A stretch of DNA of 64,000 nt from Porphyromonas macacae DSM 20710 = JCM 13914 (GCF_000379945.1 NZ_KB904149.1:44765-108764), one strand, 5' to 3'; shown: positions 25,090 to 34,302, counted from the first letter of the stretch. Program-made: numbers and translations. Notes: generated by a model from the letters alone, not told the origin.

Positions 25090-27591
25090 ATGAGCTACGC
25101 ACGCGTTGTGCTGCCTTTGAAACTTGACAAAACCTACCATTATCTGATACCGGACGAATGGGAAGGCAAGCTTCAGGCAGGACAACGCGTTGTCGTTTCT
25201 TTAGGCCCCACACGTTTTTATACCGGCATTGTGTGCGGTATAGATACCGACTTGCCTAAAGCTCTTTTGAACAATAAAACGATAAAAACCATCAGCGACG
25301 TACCGGACAAAGATGCCATTCTCGGTCAAAAAGATCTGGAACTGTGGCATTGGATAAGCCGGTACTACATGTGTACAGAGGGGGATGTGCTGCGGATGGC
25401 TCTACCCTCCGGTCTACTGCCTACAAGTGCCACGATTATCCGCCTCAATGAGGATTTCGTAGCAAGCAAACGGTTATCCGAAAAACAACAAAATCTGCTC
25501 GACTTTTTAGCACGCCAACCGAAGAAAAATGCAGCGACCATTGCCATTCAAAGAGCTTTGGGGCGAATTTCGGTCGATGCCTTAACCGAATTGGTACGGG
25601 CAGGAGCAATTAGGGTGGAAGAAGAGCTGATACGCAAATACAAACCTCGTACCGAAACCTGTCTGCACTTATCCCCCGGTTTCAGAACGGAAGAACAGCT
25701 GACAGAAGTAATCTCTTCTATAAAACGTGCACCGAAGCAGCAGGCTATACTGTATGAATGGCTTGAAATGTGCGAAGACGGCGTGCAAGAAGATTATACG
25801 ATGGCTGTCAAGCTGGCGGAATTTACCAAAGGCGACGCCAACAGGAGCAACCTCGTCAGAGCTTTATGCAAAAGAGGCATTTTTCAAACCTACGAAAAAG
25901 AGATCAGCCGTATTGCTCCTCCCCGTGTTAAATCATCCGATATTACCCGGGAAAACCTTATCCAACAGCCTTTTTCTCTCAATCCGGATGCAGCGGTACA
26001 TTTTCTTGAAACAAGAGATATAGCAGAAAAAGAGCAGCTTCTTATTCAACAAATAGCCGATACAATCAATAAAGGGAAGCAGGTTTTGCTCCTCAGCCCG
26101 ATAACGGGCGAAGTAGAAACAAAGGACTGTTTTACGGAAAAACTAAGGAAAGCAACAAACGGACGTCTACTGGTTTACGACACCACGATAAGCGACGCCG
26201 TAAAAGTGGAAACTTTTCTAAAAACAGCGACTTCGGACGAACCGTTCGTAATCATGGGACAGCGAAACGCTGTTTTACTGCCATTCAAAAATTTAGGGCT
26301 TATTGTCGTAGACGAAGAACACGAGTATGCACTGAAACATCAGGCTACACCTCGCTTCCATGCAAGAGATGTGGCCATCTGGCTGGGGGTAAAAAACAAC
26401 ATCCCGGTACTGCTTACCTCTGAAACTCCCTCGGCAGAAACCCTTTTTAATGTCATGCGTGGGAAGTATCGCCGCATCTCACTACCCGGTCGGGAACGAT
26501 ATCGGTTCAGGAAAAACACCGTCATAGAAGCCATCGATCTGAGAAAAACACCTAAACAACAGAATGGAATTATTTCACCTGCATTGGCAGAAGCCATCCG
26601 GCAAACCATAAAAGCAGGACAACGGGTTTTATTACTGCAAAACAGACGGGGATATGCCCCGTTTCTGGTATGCCGGGCTTGCGGAGAAAGATACAAATGT
26701 CCCAAATGCGATGTCAGCCTGACCTATCACCGCAGTAACCATAAAATGATTTGTCATTACTGCGGTTACAATGCCCCGGTACCCACGGCATGCCCCAACT
26801 GCCATACCATGCCTGAAACAGCCAATGAACCAGTAATGGAAGCCATGGGATATGGATCCGAACGGGTGGAGCAGGAAGTAGCGGTCAAATTCCCGGAAGC
26901 ATCGGTTTTACGTCTGGACAGCGATGTTTTGCTCAGTGCCAAGCAGCGATCCGAAGTACAGCAGCTGATAGACTCGGGCAATGTGGACATCATCGTAGGC
27001 ACACAGCTTATTAAGGGACAACCGATCTGGAACGATGTTTCACTCATCGCTGTCATCCGGCTGGATGCCATCCTGGGCTATCCGGACTTCAGAAGCTACG
27101 AAAGAGCTTATCAGCTGTTAGATCAATTACTGATACGAGGCTGTCTATCAAACAGTGAAAACACCCCTACCCGCCTGTTGTTACAGACCTACGACACAGA
27201 GAATCCGTTCATTGAGCAACTCAAGAAAGGAGACTATAACCGCTTTATCGAAAACCAGCTGGAAGAGCGCGAAATTTGCGGATTTCCTCCGTTCGTAAGG
27301 CTTTCCACCATCATAATCAAAGGTTTTGATGAAGATTTAGTGGACAGTTGTGCCGAAAATCTCTGCAAAAATCTTTGTGAGTTTCTCCCCGAGGGAGCTG
27401 TAAGCCAACCTCAGAAACCTTCTGTGGCACGTATAGATATGCAATATATCCGGCAAATCACTCTCAAACGAAATCCTCAAACAGATTACCGCATAGAACG
27501 AACAGCCATACAAAAAGCCTTGTCAAAAACATTGCAAGACACTCCGGCTTACAAGAAAAACCGCATCATCATCGATATCGATCCTCTTTAG
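25090..27591 (+). CDS. priA: Primosomal protein N' (PriA) with degraded ATPase motifs
   Basis: PriA reloads the replisome at stalled forks. The 833-residue protein keeps the N-terminal 3'-DNA-binding domain (YHYLIPDEW ... GQRVVVSLGP). It also keeps the Walker B motif VDEEH (407-411), the FHARDVA segment, and all eight zinc cysteines (CRAC, CPKC, CHYC, CPNC between 528 and 571). However, the Walker A position, where PriA normally has a GxTGSGKT loop, reads HFLETRDIAEKEQLL (304-318). Motif Ia is SPITGEVE. The QVAGRAGR motif VI region reads LDQLLIRGCLSNSEN (677-691), and motif III is TSETPS rather than GSATPS. ATP hydrolysis is therefore doubtful, while DNA and partner binding could persist. The frame is intact over its full length, so this is not simple decay by stop codons. 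Confidence 0.93.
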   Translation: MSYARVVLPLKLDKTYHYLIPDEWEGKLQAGQRVVVSLGPTRFYTGIVCGIDTDLPKALLNNKTIKTISDVPDKDAILGQKDLELWHWISRYYMCTEGDVLRMALPSGLLPTSATIIRLNEDFVASKRLSEKQQNLLDFLARQPKKNAATIAIQRALGRISVDALTELVRAGAIRVEEELIRKYKPRTETCLHLSPGFRTEEQLTEVISSIKRAPKQQAILYEWLEMCEDGVQEDYTMAVKLAEFTKGDANRSNLVRALCKRGIFQTYEKEISRIAPPRVKSSDITRENLIQQPFSLNPDAAVHFLETRDIAEKEQLLIQQIADTINKGKQVLLLSPITGEVETKDCFTEKLRKATNGRLLVYDTTISDAVKVETFLKTATSDEPFVIMGQRNAVLLPFKNLGLIVVDEEHEYALKHQATPRFHARDVAIWLGVKNNIPVLLTSETPSAETLFNVMRGKYRRISLPGRERYRFRKNTVIEAIDLRKTPKQQNGIISPALAEAIRQTIKAGQRVLLLQNRRGYAPFLVCRACGERYKCPKCDVSLTYHRSNHKMICHYCGYNAPVPTACPNCHTMPETANEPVMEAMGYGSERVEQEVAVKFPEASVLRLDSDVLLSAKQRSEVQQLIDSGNVDIIVGTQLIKGQPIWNDVSLIAVIRLDAILGYPDFRSYERAYQLLDQLLIRGCLSNSENTPTRLLLQTYDTENPFIEQLKKGDYNRFIENQLEEREICGFPPFVRLSTIIIKGFDEDLVDSCAENLCKNLCEFLPEGAVSQPQKPSVARIDMQYIRQITLKRNPQTDYRIERTAIQKALSKTLQDTPAYKKNRIIIDIDPL

Positions 27592-27635
27592 CAAAAGAAG
27601 CCGGTTTTTAACCTGCATATAAACAACAAAAGTCT

Positions 27636-27643
27636 TAACTTTG
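27636..27643 (+). promoter_or_regulatory. -7 box upstream of the DUF3078 gene
   Basis: TAACTTTG matches TAnnTTTG, 33 bp before the start codon. Confidence 0.5.
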
Positions 27644-27675
27644 GAACAGTCAATATTTAATAAAATTAATAAGTA

Positions 27676-29073
27676 ATGAAGAGATTTTTACTCTCCGTTT
27701 TTATTCTTCCGGTTTCAATAGCGGGCTTAACAGCCCAGGTAAATACAGAGTTTTCGATGCCCAAACAGATAAAAACATTAGATGACATCAGTAAAACTCC
27801 GGACAAAGGCTATATCTTAAAACAAAAGGAATATTCCGAAATCGACTCCACTAATCTTAAATCGACTATGGAGGATTCTATAGCAAAAGATTACAGTTCG
27901 TCGAATTATCTGATACACATTCTTCGTTTGCCACTGGTCACCCGAAGCATACATAAACAGCAAGATCCGCTCAAACTCCGGTTCGATACCATCGGTTCCT
28001 GGCAATATGAAAAAATAAAAGTCATCGAACAACCACAAATTTCCTCCTTTCTCGGGCAGCGTCTCATCCATCATACTCTTAACAATCTTCAGATACACCA
28101 TTCGTCGCTGTTCAAATACGGTCAAAAATTTTTGGAACAATACAGACCTGATTACCGCATAATACAATATAATAAAGATGAAATGTCGGTATTGGACAAG
28201 GCGGATAGCGAATTTGTACTGATTAATTCGGTAAATCCGTTAAAAGTAAAAGAAACTCCCATTAAACATTGGTTTCCCTCATTTGAAACATCTATTCAAT
28301 TCTCGCAAAATTTCGTTTCAAACAACTGGCACAAAGGAGGAGCAAGCAACCTCAATCTGTTCATCCGAAACTATTTTGCCTATAACTACCTATCCGGAGA
28401 AATCAACTGGGTAAATGAGATAGAACACAAACTAAGTATTTTCAACGCCATGGACGATTCGGTACATCGCTATCGGATTTCCGATGACCTGATTCGCTTT
28501 CACAGCAACTTCGGTTACAAGGCTTTCTCCAGTTGGTACTATACATTGGACTGGGATGTAAGGACACAGCTTTTTAACGGATACAAACAAAATAGTCGCA
28601 AACTTCTTTCTTCAATCGTCTCCCCCATAAACTCGGTACTCGGTTTGGGTATGAAGTATGAATACAAAGATATGTCTCGCGCTATTTATGGCCGTAAAAT
28701 CAAATTTACACTGAACATCGCGCCTTTTTCTTACAGTGTGCGCACATCCCTCCGGGACAATATCGATTTAGAACGCCATGGACTCTCCAAAAGCAACATG
28801 ATCAAGCATTCTTTGGGTTCTACCATACGCTCCGAATTGCTGTGGGATTTCAACCTGACTATCGGATGGCGCTCTCGCTTTATCTACAACACCAATTACA
28901 AAAACGTGGACAGCGAATGGGAAAACACTTTCAACTTCAACTTCAACCGTTTCTTCAGTTCCAAGCTATATCTGCACCTGCGATTCGATGATTCGGTTCC
29001 TCCCAGTGAGAGCTGGATGAAATATCTGCAAGTAAACGAGCTGATCAGTTTGGGCTTCAATTTTAAGATTTAA
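27676..29073 (+). CDS. DUF3078-family outer-envelope protein
   Basis: The 465-residue protein has a signal peptide ending GLTAQ near residue 21. The middle contains the DUF3078 pattern FSQNFVSNNWHKGGASNLNL (near 212-231). It then shows repeated amphipathic strands with paired aromatics and a final LISLGFNFKI strand, so an outer-membrane barrel is likely. No function is known for the family. A TAnnTTTG box precedes it and a clear terminator follows, so it is probably a single-gene unit. Confidence 0.85.
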   Translation: MKRFLLSVFILPVSIAGLTAQVNTEFSMPKQIKTLDDISKTPDKGYILKQKEYSEIDSTNLKSTMEDSIAKDYSSSNYLIHILRLPLVTRSIHKQQDPLKLRFDTIGSWQYEKIKVIEQPQISSFLGQRLIHHTLNNLQIHHSSLFKYGQKFLEQYRPDYRIIQYNKDEMSVLDKADSEFVLINSVNPLKVKETPIKHWFPSFETSIQFSQNFVSNNWHKGGASNLNLFIRNYFAYNYLSGEINWVNEIEHKLSIFNAMDDSVHRYRISDDLIRFHSNFGYKAFSSWYYTLDWDVRTQLFNGYKQNSRKLLSSIVSPINSVLGLGMKYEYKDMSRAIYGRKIKFTLNIAPFSYSVRTSLRDNIDLERHGLSKSNMIKHSLGSTIRSELLWDFNLTIGWRSRFIYNTNYKNVDSEWENTFNFNFNRFFSSKLYLHLRFDDSVPPSESWMKYLQVNELISLGFNFKI

Positions 29074-29095
29074 GAAAACCGAACAGACAAACAGA

Positions 29096-29134
29096 AAACT
29101 CCGGGTAAACCACATCAGTGGCAACCCGGAGTTT
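29096..29134. terminator. Hairpin terminator between convergent genes
   Basis: AAACTCCGGGT and ACCCGGAGTTT form an 11-bp stem with a 17-nt loop. It sits between the DUF3078 gene (plus) and the gntR-type gene (minus), and could serve both. Confidence 0.75.
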
Positions 29135-29174
29135 CTCCGTTCAAGTACAAAAGAATTACTACTATTTCATCACG

Positions 29175-29558
29175 CTATTTTTCATCTTCCGTATGCTGTC
29201 TGTTCAATTCGTCTTCCGTCAGTTTACACAGCTTTTCGAGCGATATGTTCAGAAGCCGCATCTCCGCAACCAACTGAGGAACACGTTCATTTTTGAAACG
29301 CTCCATACGTTTCACCAGAATACGCTCACGAGCACTGGCATCCACATAAAAGCCGATTCCACGCTTCGGATAAATCAGCCCGTCGCGCTGTAAACGCTCC
29401 ACTGCACGCATGGCCGTATTGGGGTTAACCTCCATCCTTACAGCCAGCTCCCGAACGCTCGGCACATTAGAGCCGGTCGGATAAGTTCCATCCAGAATTC
29501 GATCAGAGATCCATTCTGCAATCTGTAAAAATATCGGTTGATCTTCTAAAAATATCAT
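29175..29558 (-). CDS. GntR-family regulator (YtrA-like)
   Basis: The 127-residue protein has an N-terminal winged-helix GntR domain (QIAEWISDRILDGTY, then VPSVRELAVRMEVNPNTAMR and LQRDGLIYPKRGIGFYV). A short C-terminal helical tail follows instead of a large effector domain, as in YtrA-type regulators. Such proteins usually repress adjacent ABC transporter operons. Here it is the last gene after one ATPase and two permease genes on the same strand, 72 bp from the last permease, so it probably controls them. The inducer is unknown. Confidence 0.92.
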   Translation of the reverse strand: MIFLEDQPIFLQIAEWISDRILDGTYPTGSNVPSVRELAVRMEVNPNTAMRAVERLQRDGLIYPKRGIGFYVDASARERILVKRMERFKNERVPQLVAEMRLLNISLEKLCKLTEDELNRQHTEDEK

Positions 29559-29630
29559 TGTCGTCTCCTCTTTATTTTTTATAAGAACTTACACGAAGGG
29601 CATCTTCTGTGTTTCTCTTTAACAGCTCTT

Positions 29631-30452
29631 TTATTTTAGTTGTCTCTTTTTCAGTTTATAGTAACTCAATCCCATAAAAGCCAAACCGAATATTACGGAA
29701 CCCGTAGTCATGACCATGTTCAAATACTCTGCTAAAGCCTGAATATCAGCAACTTCATAAACTTCCTCTAAGGATTTCACCACCTGAGTTATCAATACAA
29801 TAATGAGAATAATAAATACGAGACAGATACCCATACAGGCAAACAAAGCTTTTATGGTTTTCCGGAAGCTGATCAAGCAAAACAGCGTTGTTCCTAAAGA
29901 AAATATAAGCGAAGATATTCCTATTGAAGCAGTATTCAAATAAATCTCTTTGATTTTCATATCGGAAAAGTTCCATGGAATAAGTATCTGATAGCCATTG
30001 GCAAAAACAGGTCCGAAAATTTGCCGTTCCATTCTGGCTGCATCGCCGATATGCGGATGAAACATGAAATTAATACTATAACACAACTGATTTGCCACCC
30101 ACGCCAAAAATATAAAGAATACGATGTACAAGCATAAGACCACATACTTCTCGCACGTCTTGGCCGGAATCTGACAATAGTCTATCGTATCCGATCTGTT
30201 TACACGCTTATTCAGTAGAATAAAACCATAAAACCAGAATATCAAACTGAAAAGTTGATACAAAGACATCACATCGACACCTCCTATTTGTATTCTCGGA
30301 ACAAATAAGTTGTAAAACAACTCGCGCAAACCGGCCAGAACCAAAACAGATAAGAGTGTGAAAATCAATATATTTTTCCTGTTTACCTGCCACTCCATAC
30401 GCAGCAATAAACCTATTCTGCCAAAGCTGTTTGTTTTAGTATTATTTTTCAT
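29631..30452 (-). CDS. ABC-2-type membrane protein, permease 2
   Basis: The 273-residue protein has six or so hydrophobic segments and an N-terminal amphipathic start (GRIGLLLRMEWQVNRKNILIF). It is clearly paralogous to the permease encoded just upstream: both share the LLL(R/K)MEW...N(R/K)KN opening, a NGYQI(L/F) segment, a (V/I)SFR(T/K)(P/T)IKA motif and a final Y(N/K)(R/K)LK(N/K)(I/R)QL. It begins 4 bp after the previous gene's stop. It is the likely inner-membrane part of an exporter of unknown substrate, possibly as a heterodimer with its paralogue. Confidence 0.82.
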   Translation of the reverse strand: MKNNTKTNSFGRIGLLLRMEWQVNRKNILIFTLLSVLVLAGLRELFYNLFVPRIQIGGVDVMSLYQLFSLIFWFYGFILLNKRVNRSDTIDYCQIPAKTCEKYVVLCLYIVFFIFLAWVANQLCYSINFMFHPHIGDAARMERQIFGPVFANGYQILIPWNFSDMKIKEIYLNTASIGISSLIFSLGTTLFCLISFRKTIKALFACMGICLVFIILIIVLITQVVKSLEEVYEVADIQALAEYLNMVMTTGSVIFGLAFMGLSYYKLKKRQLK

Positions 30453-30456
30453 CTTC

Positions 30457-31254
30457 TTATCTTAATTGTATATTTTTTAATCTGTTATAACTCCATACCA
30501 GCATACCGCCTCCCAGAAATGCCATACAAAAAATCACAAAAAATACAGAAACATTCGAATTGAAGTTTTCCAACAAGAAATCGAACATCGGAATAAAAAC
30601 GGTTAAAAATAACACAACCAAAACAACACAGATACCCCAAAATGCAAGTATGGCTTTAATCGGTGTCCTGAAAGAAACGGCAGGTAAAAAGGTCATACCC
30701 AGGCTCAACAGTATAAAAGATATGGTAAAACCGGCAGAAGCAAGGCCTTCCCGAAATCTGTTAATTCCTGAAAAAAACAGGAATGGGTTGAATATCTGGT
30801 AGCCGTTATCCAATACCACTAACGGAGCAAATGCTCTGGGTCCCTCAAGATTTGGATGTGCCAGAAAAATCAAACCGGCGGTAAACTGACTGATCACCCA
30901 CAAAAAGAACAATAAAAGAAATGCCACTATAATATAAGAACCGAACTTCTCTCTAACCCGTGCCGGCAATACCGGATATGAGATCGTCTCCTTCCTGTTT
31001 ACCCTCCCATTCAACATGAAAAAGAAAAACAACCAATAACCGATGGAAAACAAGAAAAAGCATTGCAAAGGATTATTGTAATCGCTCGAATAGCGTGATT
31101 CAAGAGGCTCCAAATAGAAAAACAGCAGATTAAAACCTATGCTGATAAGAATGAGCAAAACCGACAACAAGAAAAAGTTCTTCTTGTTGAGCCTCCACTC
31201 CATTTTCAACAGCAAGCCCAGTCGTTGGCGGTTTGACATGTTTACATCAGTCAT
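30457..31254 (-). CDS. ABC-2-type membrane protein, permease 1
   Basis: The 265-residue, multi-pass protein (MTDVNMSNRQRLGLLLKMEW start) overlaps the ATPase gene by 8 bp and is followed by its paralogue after 4 bp. Hydrophobic segments lie around 25-50, 65-80, 105-130, 160-190 and 195-250. Together with the ATPase and permease 2 it forms a GntR-associated ABC transporter of the type seen in envelope stress or antibiotic responses. No substrate-binding protein is encoded, which favours export. Methionine 6 is an alternative start. Confidence 0.82.
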   Translation of the reverse strand: MTDVNMSNRQRLGLLLKMEWRLNKKNFFLLSVLLILISIGFNLLFFYLEPLESRYSSDYNNPLQCFFLFSIGYWLFFFFMLNGRVNRKETISYPVLPARVREKFGSYIIVAFLLLFFLWVISQFTAGLIFLAHPNLEGPRAFAPLVVLDNGYQIFNPFLFFSGINRFREGLASAGFTISFILLSLGMTFLPAVSFRTPIKAILAFWGICVVLVVLFLTVFIPMFDFLLENFNSNVSVFFVIFCMAFLGGGMLVWSYNRLKNIQLR

Positions 31255-32110
31255 ATTCTATATTGCCGTTTTGTTGTTTATTTATTATCCGGATAAAGAC
31301 ATCCGGACATGCAATCATTCCATCAAAGAAAAGCTCCATGGAGAAGTTACTTTCTTCCGATCCGTCATTTTCAAAAACGCCCAGTTCTCCCAAAACCGAA
31401 GGCTCGGTATAAAGAGCATTTGCACGCATGTCGCGATTGGCTATTTGTCTGAAAACAAATAGTTTTTCCAAGGCCATGATCGGCTCATTACAAATAATAC
31501 GGTTGTGCTCCAACATCATGATACGGTCGATTAGCTGCTCCAGATCCCGCACCTGATGCGTACTGATTATCACAGTCTGTTCGTCGGTGGTATGTGCGGC
31601 CATCATACGACGAAATGCCGCTTTGGAAGGTATATCCAGAGAGTTGGTCGGCTCATCCATAAGCAAAAGCGAAGTTCGTAATGACAAAGCCAAAGCTATA
31701 ATGGCTTTCTTCTTTTGCCCCTGAGAAACTTTGCCCAAATTCATGTTCCACTTCAAATCGAATGTGGCAATGGCCTCTTCTGCCAACTCCGGAGAATAAT
31801 TGGGATAAAAAGGTGTAATGATATCGAAATATTCCCGAATGGTTACTCCGGGACAAATCACCTCCTCGGGCAAATAAAAGAGATCCGCCAAAAAAGGTAC
31901 TTCGCGTTTCACGGGATCATAGCCCAAAACACTTAGAGAACCATCCTGAACAAAGAACTGACCGCTAAGCAATTTCAAAAGAGTTGTTTTTCCCTCTCCG
32001 TTACGCCCCAAAAGTCCGGTTATCGTTCCTTTGGGCAGCTCAAAAGACATCTCTTCAAAAAGTTTACGGCCACGACGATAGCCAAATCTTATATTCTTCG
32101 CTTGTATCAT
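31247..32110 (-). CDS. ABC transporter ATP-binding protein
   Basis: The 287-residue nucleotide-binding subunit has Walker A GRNGEGKTT at 35-43, the signature VSQGQKKK at 128-135, Walker B LLLMDEP at 148-154 with a D-loop SLD, and a switch histidine in ISTHQ. The signature is VSQGQ rather than LSGGQ, as in many ABC-2 drug/lantibiotic-type exporters. It is the first gene of the operon ATPase-permease-permease-GntR, with a TAnnTTTG box 27 bp upstream. The C-terminal 60 residues are variable and may be regulatory. Confidence 0.93.
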   Translation of the reverse strand: MIQAKNIRFGYRRGRKLFEEMSFELPKGTITGLLGRNGEGKTTLLKLLSGQFFVQDGSLSVLGYDPVKREVPFLADLFYLPEEVICPGVTIREYFDIITPFYPNYSPELAEEAIATFDLKWNMNLGKVSQGQKKKAIIALALSLRTSLLLMDEPTNSLDIPSKAAFRRMMAAHTTDEQTVIISTHQVRDLEQLIDRIMMLEHNRIICNEPIMALEKLFVFRQIANRDMRANALYTEPSVLGELGVFENDGSEESNFSMELFFDGMIACPDVFIRIINKQQNGNIEYD

Positions 32111-32136
32111 AACTGTATCATCGAATTAGTACACCA

Positions 32137-32144
32137 CAAATATA
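32137..32144 (-). promoter_or_regulatory. -7 box for the ABC/GntR operon
   Basis: On the minus strand it reads TATATTTG, fitting TAnnTTTG, 27 bp before the ATPase start. The GntR operator would be expected here, but no clear palindrome was identified. Confidence 0.5.
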
Positions 32145-32394
32145 GATACATTTTTTTTTATACCAAAATAAAAGAAAAGATCTTTGCCATATCCAAATGC
32201 TTCAGGTCTAAAAACAGATAAAGAAACAAAGGCATCCAAATAATATATAACGAAAAAGAAACAGTTTGAGATTTTTTACAAAATTACCGTATCATAGATC
32301 CCCCAAAATTATGACAAAAAAAGACTCTCTCTCCGGCAAAACCCGAAGAAAGAGCCTTACTTACAGAATTCAAAAACAAATACTGTGGAGAGCT

Positions 32395-32790
32395 CTAAGC
32401 CTTCTTGTCTTTCTTATAAAAATACAGCGAAGGAATCAGCAACCCTAACCCGCCGAACAAGAGTACCAAGGCAATTAAAAAAACGCTGTTATAATCATAG
32501 AAATAGGTATCTGCTTGTCGAATCAGATCATAATTGAAGAGTGAAAATAAAAAAAACAAACCAATACCAAAAGCCATACCTATAATCAACGAAGCAATTT
32601 TTATGCTTAGCCTGTCGCTCAAAGTAACATGTTTGGGAAATAAATTTTCAGACAGCACTTTTCCATCCGGCAAGTCTGAAATATGATCGATAATTTTCAG
32701 CCGCTCACTCCTGCGGACGAAAAGTTCAAAGATTTTGAAGATTACCCAAAAGATAATTCCTACAATTAAAGCAGCAAATAATCCATCCAT
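32395..32790 (-). CDS. Small integral membrane protein (DUF6249-like)
   Basis: The 131-residue protein has three hydrophobic spans (about 4-22, 65-85 and 102-124). A polar cytoplasmic or periplasmic loop (RRSERLKIIDHISDLPDGKVL) lies between the first two, and the C-terminus is lysine-rich (YFYKKDKKA). The layout resembles small membrane proteins annotated as DUF6249 in Bacteroidetes. No partner gene overlaps it, and the role is unknown. Confidence 0.7.
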   Translation of the reverse strand: MDGLFAALIVGIIFWVIFKIFELFVRRSERLKIIDHISDLPDGKVLSENLFPKHVTLSDRLSIKIASLIIGMAFGIGLFFLFSLFNYDLIRQADTYFYDYNSVFLIALVLLFGGLGLLIPSLYFYKKDKKA

Positions 32791-33000
32791 AATTTTTCTA
32801 TTTTTAGTTAATTTCAGTTGTTTTTATGTTCTTTGCTTTTTAGACGCAACACAGCGTAACCGGTTACATCCCATTTACAACAGAGAAACCAAAGAGAAGA
32901 AAGAAGTCATACGCCTTAAGTTCGTATACACCTCAAGATGAATAACATAAGAAGATTTCACCTCTAATCAAATCTCCATTCCTGCAAAACAAAAAACCTC

Positions 33001-33097
33001 TGCCTGATGGATAAAAATTCTTCAGGCAAAGAAAAAAAATCCAAGTTAACTTCGTTGAAAATCCGTAGCGCTACGGATTCCGAGCCATCAGGCAAAG
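33001..33097. repeat. Dispersed intergenic repeat, copy 1
   Basis: TGCCTGATGG (33001) and CCATCAGGCAAAG (33085-33097) form inverted ends. Inside is a 28-base stretch (33034-33061, containing CCAAGTTAACTTCGTTG) that is identical in a second copy at 49665-49692. This copy also contains an inserted perfect palindrome AATCCGTAGCGCTACGGATT (33060-33079). The rest of the 32791-33335 gap holds no gene apart from the terminator at 33253. Confidence 0.75.
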
Positions 33098-33252
33098 AAT
33101 TCCAGAGAGTAAATAGCACAATGTAAAAAGAGGAAAAATATTCCTTTCAATATCTTACCTGCTTGACTGTTCTACGAAGAAAAACTTTTTATACAACTGT
33201 ATTATAAAACAAAATACAATCATACACCATAGGGAAAAAGCCATGGATACAA

Positions 33253-33291
33253 AAAGAAAAAAGCTGTACGAATTCGTACAGCTTTTTCTTT
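33253..33291. terminator. Terminator of the small lipoprotein gene
   Basis: A near-perfect palindrome is centred on GAATTC (AGCTGTACGAATTCGTACAGCT) and flanked by A-rich and T-rich arms. It lies 45 bp beyond the stop of the minus-strand lipoprotein gene and is symmetric, so it could work in both directions. Confidence 0.75.
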
Positions 33292-33335
33292 GCAAGTATG
33301 CCTTGCTTAGATGAAGTAATCAGTTAAAATAAGGC

Positions 33336-33572
33336 TTAGTTCTTAACCTCTTCCTTTTTAACTTCTTCTTTTACCTCTTCTACAGCCTCAGTTGCTGTTT
33401 CTTTCACTTCTTCAACAACCATAGCAGCAGAGTCTACAGCAGCTTCAACTTCTTGCTTTACTTCTGTAGCAACAGAATCTACAACTGCATTGTTGTCAGC
33501 TTTTTTGTTTCCTGAACAAGAAACCAACATAGAAGCAGCAAAAAGAACTGCAAGTAATACAACTTTCTTCAT
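33336..33572 (-). CDS. Small acidic lipoprotein rich in Val-Glu-Lys
   Basis: The 78-residue protein has a lipobox signal (MKKVVLLAVLFAASMLVSC). A low-complexity tail follows, built of short helical repeats such as VVEEVKETATEAVEEVKEE. It should be membrane-anchored and either extended or helical in the periplasm. Highly charged small lipoproteins of this kind are common and often abundant in this phylum. No partner or function can be assigned. It has its own TAnnTTTG box and terminator, so it is expressed alone. Confidence 0.85.
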   Translation of the reverse strand: MKKVVLLAVLFAASMLVSCSGNKKADNNAVVDSVATEVKQEVEAAVDSAAMVVEEVKETATEAVEEVKEEVKKEEVKN

Positions 33573-33617
33573 AATTCAAAAAATTAGTGCAAATCTTATT
33601 GTGATTTAATTTCGCTG

Positions 33618-33625
33618 CAAAGATA
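33618..33625 (-). promoter_or_regulatory. -7 box for the small lipoprotein gene
   Basis: On the minus strand it reads TATCTTTG, 46 bp before the lipoprotein start. Confidence 0.55.
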
Positions 33626-33699
33626 GCGTTTAATTTTCAAATAGAACACTTTATAATATAAAATACTATATTCACAGCAAAACGTTATCTGATTTTTCC

Positions 33700-34266
33700 T
33701 TATTCTTTCACCCTTCCGATATAAGAACCGTCCCGGGTATCGATTTCGATCAATTCGCCTTCGCTGATAAACAACGGAACACGCACTTCGGCACCGGTCT
33801 CGACCGTTGCGGGCTTCAATGTATTGGTAGCCGTATCGCCTTTTAATCCGGGCTCGGTATAAGTAACTCTCAATGTTACGTGAGCAGGCAACTCGCAAGT
33901 CAGGATGGTTTCGCTCTCGGCATGAACCATGGCCTCGACCATATCGCCTTCTTTCAGAAACTGCACCCCATCGATCGAAGCCTCGGGAATAGAGATCTGT
34001 TCGAATGTTTCGGGATGCATAAAATTCAGCCCCATCTCATCTTTATACAAATACTGATACGGACGACGCTCAATACGTACTTCTTCCACTTTTACACCGC
34101 TGTTCCAAGTCTTATCGATTACTCTGCCGGTAGCTACATTTTTCAGTTTGGAACGAACAAAAGCCGGACCTTTACCGGGTTTAACGTGCAAAAATTCAAC
34201 AATGAAGTAATATTGGCCATCTATATCGAGGCACATACCATTTCTAAAATCAGCTGTCGTAGCCAT
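33700..34266 (-). CDS. efp: Elongation factor P
   Basis: EF-P enters stalled ribosomes between the P and E sites and relieves arrest at consecutive prolines. The 188-residue length and three beta-barrel layout fit. The tip loop [10 protein letters not shown] places the functional lysine at 32. No epmA/epmB or rhamnosylation gene is adjacent, so its modification state is open. The C-terminal barrel ends with the conserved [12 protein letters not shown]. It is preceded by its own promoter box. Confidence 0.97.
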   Translation of the reverse strand: MATTADFRNGMCLDIDGQYYFIVEFLHVKPGKGPAFVRSKLKNVATGRVIDKTWNSGVKVEEVRIERRPYQYLYKDEMGLNFMHPETFEQISIPEASIDGVQFLKEGDMVEAMVHAESETILTCELPAHVTLRVTYTEPGLKGDTATNTLKPATVETGAEVRVPLFISEGELIEIDTRDGSYIGRVKE

Positions 34267-34302
34267 AAATTCTTAAGAGATTAGTTTTATTGTAATTTTC
34301 CA

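Noticed and set aside
25090..27591. priA as a simple pseudogene
   Set aside because: The frame is intact for 833 codons, and the zinc cysteines and N-terminal domain are preserved, which argues for a functional protein despite altered ATPase motifs.
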